Origin: Spirochaetota bacterium
GTDB lineage: Bacteria > Spirochaetota > Spirochaetia > Treponematales > Breznakiellaceae
Assembly (NCBI GenBank): GCA_023406985.1
Contig: JAEXTK010000168.1
Span: 1-6,361 of the forward strand
Direction: 5' to 3'
Length of the DNA stretch: 6,361 nucleotides
A program made the position numbers and the translations under genes. The notes under the pieces were generated by a model, which worked only from the letters and a program-made list of their open reading frames with translations, did no database searches and was not told the origin of the DNA. Below, piece by piece: positions 1 to 4,665 of this stretch. Each line of letters starts with the position of its first letter. Position 1 is the stretch's first letter.

Positions 1-80
1 CACCCCGCAACAAGTCGCCCCCCACATGCCGGCGGCCCTCGACTCGGGGCGGGCGGCCAAGAAGTCGGGCGGCGCCCGCG

Positions 81-110
81 GGCCGCCCGGGAGTCCCATC
101 CCGGGCGGCC
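81..110 (+). repeat. Perfect 12-bp inverted repeat (stable hairpin) before GH130
   Basis: The arms GGCCGCCCGGGA (81-92) and TCCCGGGCGGCC (99-110) are exact reverse complements separated by the 6-base loop GTCCCA. In RNA this gives a 12-bp stem made almost wholly of G-C pairs. It ends 26 bases before the GH130 start codon and 13 bases before its ribosome-binding site. No T-run follows, so it is not a typical intrinsic terminator. It could protect an upstream transcript's 3' end, lower expression of the downstream genes relative to an upstream gene, or act as part of an attenuator. The pairing is seen directly; the function is inferred. Confidence 0.8.
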
Positions 111-123
111 GCCATTCCCGCGC

Positions 124-130
124 AAGAAGG
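124..130 (+). promoter_or_regulatory. Ribosome-binding site that decides the GH130 start
   Basis: AAGAAGG lies 6 bases ahead of the ATG at 137. It supports this start over the in-frame ATG at 26, which has no purine-rich site at a suitable distance and would add 37 low-complexity residues unlike the enzyme family. Confidence 0.7.
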
Positions 131-136
131 ATCATC

Positions 137-1159
137 ATGCGAGTCGTACGCAACAGCGAGAATCCCATCGTCGTTCCCGGCGGGGCCGCCTACCGCCGCG
201 CCGCAGTTTTCAACCCCGGCGTCATCCGTTTCCGCGGCCGTTACCTCATGTACGAGCGGGCGGCCGCTTCGCTCAAGCCCTTCCGCACGTCGATCGGCCT
301 CCTCGCGAGCGAGGACGGCGTGCGCTTCGAACCGGTTTCCGACGAGCCCGTCTTCGCTTCGGAGGCCCTCGGCTTTCCCGAAGGCAGCATAGAGGACGCC
401 CGCGTCGTGGAGATCGAAGGGAAGGTCTACATGACCTACGCCCTCCAGCCCTACGGCTTCGACTGCTGGCCGAACGGAGTCTCCGTCCCCGAGTATTATC
501 CCGAGAATTATCCCGGATGGGACGCGGCCGGCCTCCCGCGCATGATGACCCGGTCGGGGATCGCCGTCTCCGACGACGGCGTCGTTTTCCGCCAGGTCGG
601 CTACGTCACCCCCGCGGACATGGACGACCGCGACTGCGTCCTCTTTCCCGAGAAGATCGGCGGACGCTTCGTCCTGCTCCGACGCCCCATGTCGTACGTC
701 GGTCCCTCCTACGGCACGGACCGGCCGGGCATCTGGATCACCGAATCGGACGACCTCTCCGCGTGGACGCGGCCCCGGCTCGTCGCGGTTTCTGAGCGCC
801 TCTGGGAGGGGCGCAAGATCGGCGCCGCGGCTACCCCGCTCAGGGTAGAGGCGGGCTGGCTCGTCCTCTACCACGGCGTGGATGAACGGAACGCGTACCG
901 CGTCGGCGCCCTGCTCCTGGACGCCGAAGATCCTTCCCGGGTGATCGCGCGGACGAGCGAGCCCATCATGGAGAGCGAAGCCTATTATGAGAAATTCGGC
1001 CTCGTCATCCCGAACGTGATCTTCCCGACCGCGAACCTCCTGGAAGGGGGAACGGTAGTCCTCTACTACGGCTGCTGCGACACGTGCATCGGCCGCGCGG
1101 AGTTCGCCCTTACCGAACTCCTCGGAGAGCTGCGCCCCGCGCGGGGAGCCTCCCGATGA
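137..1159 (+). CDS. GH130-family glycoside phosphorylase (beta-mannoside phosphorylase-like)
   Basis: The predicted product is a 340-residue cytoplasmic enzyme with no signal peptide. GH130 enzymes are five-bladed beta-propellers that mostly cleave beta-mannosides with phosphate, giving mannose 1-phosphate and a shorter sugar. Family hallmarks appear in order: the early FNPGVIRF (25-32), IEDAR (85-89) whose Asp87 aligns with the catalytic acid of the usual EDPR motif, DRDCVLFPEKI (164-174), WEGRKIGAAATP (223-234), GWLVLYHGV (240-248) and NVIFPTANLL (293-302) followed by YYG and DT (310-316). The length matches the family. The start at 137 is chosen from AAGAAGG six bases upstream and because homologous sequence begins here. 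The stop overlaps the permease start (ATGA). Oddities are Ala in place of Pro in EDPR, an aromatic-rich stretch at 106-136, and a Cys-Cys-x-x-Cys cluster at 313-317. Family assignment is firm. The linkage (beta-1,4 or beta-1,2) and phosphorylase versus hydrolase activity cannot be decided by eye. Confidence 0.93.
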   Translation: MRVVRNSENPIVVPGGAAYRRAAVFNPGVIRFRGRYLMYERAAASLKPFRTSIGLLASEDGVRFEPVSDEPVFASEALGFPEGSIEDARVVEIEGKVYMTYALQPYGFDCWPNGVSVPEYYPENYPGWDAAGLPRMMTRSGIAVSDDGVVFRQVGYVTPADMDDRDCVLFPEKIGGRFVLLRRPMSYVGPSYGTDRPGIWITESDDLSAWTRPRLVAVSERLWEGRKIGAAATPLRVEAGWLVLYHGVDERNAYRVGALLLDAEDPSRVIARTSEPIMESEAYYEKFGLVIPNVIFPTANLLEGGTVVLYYGCCDTCIGRAEFALTELLGELRPARGASR

Positions 1160-2289
1160 GGACCGCAGGCGCGCGCGCATCCTCGGAGGAGCGGCTGGCC
1201 TATTGGCTCATGGTGCTCCCCGCCGCGCTCATCTATCTTCTCGTGATGGCGTTCCCGACCGCGATGTCGCTCGTGCTTTCGGTGAGCGACTTTTCGGGCG
1301 GTTCGATGTTCGACCGCGCGGCCAATCCCTGGGGCTTCGCGGGGTTCGGCCGGTACGCGGAACTCTTCGCCGATCCCCAATTCTGGGTTTCGCTCAAGAA
1401 CAACGTCTACATCATCCTCGTGTCGGTCTTCGGCCAGATCCCGCTCGGCTTCCTCTTCGCCTATCTCATCTTCAGACGGCTCGTACGGGCTCCTTCCTTT
1501 TGGCAGGGCATTCTCTACCTACCGGCGATCATCTCCACCATCGTCATCGGCAGTCTCTGGGGAGCCCTCTTCTCCCCGTACGGGCCGATAGCCGACTTCG
1601 CGAACCGGCTGTACCTGGCGGATTTCGCCTCCCGCCTCCGCGCGATCCTGGAAGCCGCTCCGTCCTTCCCGCCCCCCGCGTCCGTAATCGAGCGGATCGT
1701 CGCGTTGGCCGGAGGGAACGATGCGCTCCAGTCGGCGGGCCTCGGCGGCGGAGCGGCGGATGTTGCCGATTTCCTCGCCGGCTATTCCCCGGCGGAGCTC
1801 TCCTCCGCCGTCGGCGACCTCGCGAACCTCTTCGCCCCGCGCTACAGCGCGGCGTACATGGACAGTAGCGACATCGCCATGCTGCCGGTCCTCTTCGTCA
1901 TCCTCTGGCAGTGGACGGGTTTCTACCTGATCATCTTCCTCGCGAACATGCAGCGCATCGATACCCAGATCATAGAGGCGGCGAAGATAGACGGGGCCGG
2001 GGAAATGAAGGTCCTTACCCGGATCGTGCTTCCCTCACAGTCGGGAGTCGTGGTCACCGCGGCCATCTTCGCGATATCCGGCTCCCTTCGGAGCTTCGAC
2101 GTCATCTGGGCGATGAACGGGGAAAAGCTCGCGACCCAGGTGCTCTCCATCTATACCTACCGGAAGGCGTTCGCCGCCTCTCCTGATTATCCGCTCGCGA
2201 ACGCCGTCTCCATGATCATGGTACTCGTGAGCCTGGCGCTCATCGCCGTAACCCGGGCGGTGGAGAAGCGAACGGGAGGAAAAGAATGA
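1156..2289 (+). CDS. ABC sugar transporter permease, MalF/UgpA type, with inserted loop
   Basis: This is a 377-residue inner-membrane permease of the binding-protein-dependent carbohydrate importer family. Hydrophobic helices lie near residues 16-42, 83-106, 115-139, 240-264, 298-316 and 349-367. The EAA signature that contacts the ATPase is EAAKIDGAGEMKVLTRIVLP at 274-293. The product is much longer than the usual ~290-310 residues because of about 90 extra residues (roughly 145-238) between helices 3 and 4, predicted to face outside. The start at 1156 overlaps the GH130 stop as ATGA, and GGGGAG at 1143-1148 lies 7 bases ahead; an in-frame start at 1084 would lie inside the GH130 coding sequence and is less likely. 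It should pair with the next permease. The cargo is inferred to be beta-linked oligosaccharides from the adjacent GH130 gene. The binding protein and ATPase are not in the window. Confidence 0.93.
   Translation: MRTAGARASSEERLAYWLMVLPAALIYLLVMAFPTAMSLVLSVSDFSGGSMFDRAANPWGFAGFGRYAELFADPQFWVSLKNNVYIILVSVFGQIPLGFLFAYLIFRRLVRAPSFWQGILYLPAIISTIVIGSLWGALFSPYGPIADFANRLYLADFASRLRAILEAAPSFPPPASVIERIVALAGGNDALQSAGLGGGAADVADFLAGYSPAELSSAVGDLANLFAPRYSAAYMDSSDIAMLPVLFVILWQWTGFYLIIFLANMQRIDTQIIEAAKIDGAGEMKVLTRIVLPSQSGVVVTAAIFAISGSLRSFDVIWAMNGEKLATQVLSIYTYRKAFAASPDYPLANAVSMIMVLVSLALIAVTRAVEKRTGGKE
1588..1869 (+). other. Inserted extracytoplasmic loop within the MalF-type permease
   Basis: Residues ~145-238 of the permease are non-hydrophobic and Ala/Leu-rich, and look largely helical. 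They contain a near-tandem repeat ADFANRL / ADFASRL (residues 146-152 and 155-161), a Pro-rich turn (SFPPPAS, 170-176) and a Gly-rich stretch (GLGGGAADVA, 195-204). Ordinary six-helix permeases have only about 20-30 residues between helices 3 and 4. The well-known large P2 loop of E. coli MalF lies in an earlier loop, before the segment that aligns with FAGFGRYAELF here, so this insertion is not its positional equivalent. The reading frame and composition continue smoothly across it, which argues against a frameshift artefact. Confidence 0.75.
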
Positions 2290-3146
2290 ACAAGATGGGC
2301 AGGGCGCGGCAGGACGCGTCCATGGGACGCGCGCTCGCGGGTCTCCTTTCCTACGCGGTCATGGGCCTCTTCGCCCTCATGACCGTCTATCCGATCCTCT
2401 GGCTCCTCATAAACTCGGTGAAGGACAAGACCGAATACCTCACGAACAAGCTGGGGCTCCCGGCGAAGTTCACCTTCTTCAACTTCGTCCAGGCGTGGAC
2501 CCTCGGCGACTTCGACAGGCTCATCGTAAACTCCTTCCTTTATACTTTCGGGGCCACCTTCGCCACCGTCTTCCTGTCCTTCCTGGCCGGTTTCGCCTTG
2601 GCCAAGATCCCGTCCCGGGCCACCCCCGCCGTGTACAACGGCTTCCTGATCGGCATCCTGCTCACCTTGCAATCCATCATGATTCCCCTCTTCGTCCTCA
2701 TGAGCAACCTGGGGCTCTACGACACCCACCTCGGGGTCCTCATCCCCTACGTCGGCATCGGGCTCCCCATGGGGGTCTACATCGGGACGGAGTACATCAG
2801 GAGCGTGCCGGACGCCCTCATCGAATCGGCCCGCATCGACGGCGCGCCGTATTTCAGGGTCTTCCGCTCCATCGTGTTTCCCATGGCGGTGCCTGCCGCC
2901 ACGACGCTGTCGATAATGAACGTCGCCTCCACCTGGAACGAGTTCATGCTCATCAACGTCCTGGCCTCGCGGACGGAAGTCAAGTCGCTGCCGCTCGGGA
3001 TATTCCGCTTCTCGGGGCCGCGCTCCTCCGACTACGGCACCCAGTTCGCGGCCCTCGCGATCGGCATGCTGCCCATGCTCCTCTTCTACCTGGCCTTCCA
3101 GCGCAGGATTGCCGAAGGCGTGGCCGCCGGGGCGGTCAAGGGGTAA
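2286..3146 (+). CDS. ABC sugar transporter permease, MalG/UgpE type
   Basis: This is a 286-residue inner-membrane permease, the expected partner of the preceding MalF-type protein. Hydrophobic helices lie near 19-43, 81-105, 116-140, 149-168, 200-216 and 253-275. The ATPase-contact motif is a variant of EAA, ESARIDGAPYFRVFRSIVFP at 180-199, with Ser in place of the first Ala. The typical NSF (82-84) before helix 2 and the STWNEF segment (215-220) after helix 5 are present. The C-terminus is GAVKG, the ending typical of MalG-type permeases. Length is normal for the family. The ATG at 2286 overlaps the upstream stop (ATGA), and GGGAGG at 2274-2279 sits 6 bases ahead; Met4 is a less likely alternative. 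It ends only 22 bp before the convergent MFS gene. Confidence 0.94.
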   Translation: MNKMGRARQDASMGRALAGLLSYAVMGLFALMTVYPILWLLINSVKDKTEYLTNKLGLPAKFTFFNFVQAWTLGDFDRLIVNSFLYTFGATFATVFLSFLAGFALAKIPSRATPAVYNGFLIGILLTLQSIMIPLFVLMSNLGLYDTHLGVLIPYVGIGLPMGVYIGTEYIRSVPDALIESARIDGAPYFRVFRSIVFPMAVPAATTLSIMNVASTWNEFMLINVLASRTEVKSLPLGIFRFSGPRSSDYGTQFAALAIGMLPMLLFYLAFQRRIAEGVAAGAVKG

Positions 3147-3168
3147 GGGACGCGTCGGCGAACGAACC
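3147..3168. other. 22-bp convergent intergenic gap without a clear terminator
   Basis: The permease operon and the MFS gene converge here. The gap contains the 8-bp palindrome GACGCGTC (3149-3156). The short pair TAAGG (3144-3148) and CCTTA (3167-3171) overlaps the two stop codons. A pyrimidine-rich run follows on the + strand (about 3173-3190), but it lies within the MFS gene and is not a clean T-tract. Neither strand shows a convincing intrinsic terminator, so transcripts may run into each other's 3' ends or depend on Rho. Confidence 0.5.
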
Positions 3169-4440
3169 TTAGGTCTGCTCTTCTCTTTTCCCGTAATACT
3201 TCACGGTGCAGAGTATTCCCAGGAGCAGCAGGACGCCCGTAAGCGCGAAGGGCAAGGTGCGGGATACGCTCGACAAGAGGCCGCTGATCCAACCGAAGGG
3301 GGCGGTCGCCATCATGATGATCATGTGCTGGATCGCCATGACCCGCGCGCGCTCGTCCTTGTCGACGTGGAGGGCGACGAGGGACTCGGCGAGCATCGCG
3401 AGGATGCCGGCCCCGAAGCCGTCGAAGACCAGGGAAAGGCAGAGGATCGCGTAGCCCGCGGGGGCAAGGGCTCCCTGCGGCGCGGGGATGAGCGCGAGGA
3501 TGCACTGCCCGACGAAGTAGGACGCGAAGCCGAGGAGCAGCGGTTTCTGGAGACGGACGGTGGCCGTGATCTTGGGGATCACCGTGAAGAGGCACACCAT
3601 CGCGATGACCGAACGCAGCATCGGGAAGAAGGGTAGGGCCGCGTCCGGCACGAGGAGTTTCTTGCTCGCGATGACCTGCCAGAAGGTGGTGTTCACCATG
3701 CCGACGGCTCCCACGAGCGCGGCGATGACGAGGGAAAAGATGCTCCCGCGCGAACGCGCGATGATCTTGAGCACCCCGCCGTACCCGGCCATGAGGGAGA
3801 GGATGCTCTTCCCCTTGGTTTCCTCCATCCTGACCACGCCGGTCCCCGTCTCGTGGGAGGCGGCGTAGAGGATGATGAGCTTGGCCGTCATCACCACGAA
3901 GGCGTTCAGGTAAAGGATCCGCACGGCGGGCACGAGCGAATAGCGCGCGACGAGGAAACTCGCGATCGGCGCGAACAGGGCGGAGAGTTGGCCCGCGACG
4001 ATGACGAGGGAATAGACCTTGGTGATTCTCTCCTTTTCGACGTCTTCGACGAGGAGGCAGTCCCAGGAATTCTGGGTGACCTTCCACATGCCGTTGATGA
4101 GCTGCGCCCCGAGGAAGAACCAGAAATTCCGCGCGAACATCCAGATGAGGCAGGGGACGCACCAGGCCAGGAAATCGAAGATCGCGGTGGTCTTCCTCCG
4201 GCCGAGCTTATCGGTGATCACGCCGCCCAGGAGACCGAATACCACCTGCGACAGCATGCCCACGGTCGTGAGGAGGCCGATTTCCGCGTCGCGGATGCCG
4301 AGCGCGAGCATGTAGACCGACGCGTACGGAAGGCAGAGCATCATCGAGAGGCCCCACATGGGCTCCGTATACACGCAGGCGCGCGCGTTGCCCTTGAGCC
4401 CCGCCAAGGTGCGCAGTAATGAATGATCCGTTCGTCGCAT
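3169..4440 (-). CDS. Major facilitator superfamily (MFS) transporter
   Basis: The product from the chosen start is 423 residues, with about 12 hydrophobic segments (for example 29-47, 53-75, 87-104, 143-165, 168-193, 233-253, 301-320, 328-351, 370-390, 395-414) and a hydrophilic central loop at 194-232. The MFS motif A between helices 2 and 3 is clear as GGVITDKLGRRK (72-83). The substrate is not known; secondary transport of a sugar or metabolite is inferred only from fold and location. The ATG at 4440 is preferred because GGGGAG (4450-4445) lies 4 bases upstream and a good promoter sits just beyond. Longer forms from an ATG at 4452 or a TTG at 4479 are possible, but both would lie inside the predicted promoter and have no ribosome site. 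The conserved-looking part starts around residue 20 in any case. It diverges from the GH5 gene and shares its 225-bp control region. Confidence 0.9.
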   Translation of the reverse strand: MRRTDHSLLRTLAGLKGNARACVYTEPMWGLSMMLCLPYASVYMLALGIRDAEIGLLTTVGMLSQVVFGLLGGVITDKLGRRKTTAIFDFLAWCVPCLIWMFARNFWFFLGAQLINGMWKVTQNSWDCLLVEDVEKERITKVYSLVIVAGQLSALFAPIASFLVARYSLVPAVRILYLNAFVVMTAKLIILYAASHETGTGVVRMEETKGKSILSLMAGYGGVLKIIARSRGSIFSLVIAALVGAVGMVNTTFWQVIASKKLLVPDAALPFFPMLRSVIAMVCLFTVIPKITATVRLQKPLLLGFASYFVGQCILALIPAPQGALAPAGYAILCLSLVFDGFGAGILAMLAESLVALHVDKDERARVMAIQHMIIMMATAPFGWISGLLSSVSRTLPFALTGVLLLLGILCTVKYYGKREEQT

Positions 4441-4450
4441 AAGGCTCCCC

Positions 4451-4479
4451 ATTAAATAGCGGAAAGTCCGGCCTGTCAA
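4451..4479 (-). promoter_or_regulatory. Predicted sigma-70-type promoter of the MFS gene
   Basis: On the minus strand a perfect -35 TTGACA (4479-4474) is followed after exactly 17 bases by TTTAAT (4456-4451), one mismatch from the consensus -10. A start about 7 bases downstream would fall near 4444, only a few bases ahead of the ATG at 4440. The message would then be almost leaderless and would lose part of its GGGGAG site. If the real start lies nearer the -10, the site is retained. The -35 lies within the loop of the inverted repeat at 4464-4491. Confidence 0.65.
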
Positions 4480-4491
4480 ACGGCCGGACTT
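4464..4491. repeat. Perfect 10-bp inverted repeat flanking the MFS -35 box (operator candidate)
   Basis: The arms AAGTCCGGCC (4464-4473) and GGCCGGACTT (4482-4491) are exact reverse complements around the 8-base centre TGTCAAAC, which holds the minus-strand -35 TTGACA. A dimeric regulator bound here would cover the -35 box. No T-run follows on either strand, so a terminator is less likely. The symmetry is seen directly; the operator role is inferred. Confidence 0.6.
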
Positions 4492-4595
4492 CTTCGACGG
4501 GAAAACCGGTCGGGGCCGCCGGGTCCTGCCTGTCGATGCCTTTTTGAGAGGGAATCGGACAGCGCGGTAACTCCTTTTTTGAAAACGTATTAGGG

Positions 4596-4638
4596 ATACG
4601 GAGTATGGGCGTTCAACACGCCCGTCAAATTACCGTAT
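4596..4638. repeat. Nested inverted repeats upstream of GH5
   Basis: The inner dyad GGGCGT (4607-4612) / ACGCCC (4618-4623) has a 5-base loop, TCAAC. An outer pair ATACGG (4596-4601) / CCGTAT (4633-4638) brackets it, and the right arm runs into the predicted -10 TATACT. The short arms make chance possible, but the arrangement resembles an operator over a promoter. Confidence 0.4.
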
Positions 4639-4641
4639 ACT
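4613..4641 (+). promoter_or_regulatory. Possible promoter of the GH5 gene
   Basis: TATACT (4636-4641) matches five of six -10 consensus bases. With a 17-base spacer, TCAACA (4613-4618) matches four of six -35 bases. A start near A4648 would leave an 18-base leader containing the GGAGG at 4656-4660. The weak -35 would fit an activated promoter. An alternative -35, TTGAAA at 4579-4584, has no good -10 at the proper distance. Confidence 0.45.
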
Positions 4642-4665
4642 GGGTGGAGATCACCGGAGGTCGCC

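Larger units (their letters stand above)
1..136. other. Non-coding GC-rich leader upstream of the GH130 gene
   Basis: No gene can be supported here. All three forward frames stay open, but this is expected at such high GC. The reading frame of the downstream enzyme also extends back to the window edge; its extra N-terminal sequence is Gly/Arg/Pro/Ala-rich and does not look like a GH130 N-terminus. The stretch is dominated by GGGCGGCC-type motifs and their complements, which form strong hairpins (see 81-110). I see no promoter of the -35/-10 type, which suggests that the transcript starts upstream and that this is an intergenic spacer inside a longer operon. The upstream gene may be a sugar-binding protein, which often precedes such permeases, but nothing in the window proves it. 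Confidence 0.6.
4441..4665. other. Divergent control region between MFS and GH5 genes
   Basis: These 225 bp hold the likely promoters of both flanking genes, two inverted repeats that each enclose a predicted -35 box, and two T-runs on the + strand (near 4541-4545 and 4575-4580). The middle part (about 4500-4595) shows no gene. The hexamer GTCAAA occurs in the same orientation at 4475-4480 and 4624-4629. The short minus-strand frame crossing into the GH5 gene has no family-like sequence and is not counted as a gene. Confidence 0.6.

Noticed and set aside
81..110. Intrinsic terminator
   Set aside because: The stem is strong, but no T-run follows on either strand and a gene with its own ribosome site starts shortly after.
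26..136. N-terminal extension of the GH130 gene from the ATG at 26
   Set aside because: The extra 37 residues are low-complexity Gly/Arg/Pro/Ala, the DNA forms a strong hairpin, and the ribosome-binding site points to the ATG at 137.
1588..1869. Frameshift or gene fusion in the first permease
   Set aside because: The reading frame is continuous, codon composition does not change, and the expected helix 4 and EAA motif resume in frame after the insertion.
3086..4162. Long minus-strand reading frame (358 codons) overlapping the MFS gene
   Set aside because: It is a frame-shifted shadow of the MFS gene: Arg/Pro/His-rich translation with no hydrophobic segments or motifs.
3853..4419. Plus-strand reading frame inside the MFS gene
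   Set aside because: It is highly charged and Asp/Glu/Arg/His-rich with no recognisable domain; the minus strand has a well-formed membrane transporter.
4464..4491. Intrinsic terminator
   Set aside because: No T-tract follows the stem on either strand, and both flanking genes start away from it, so there is no upstream gene to terminate.
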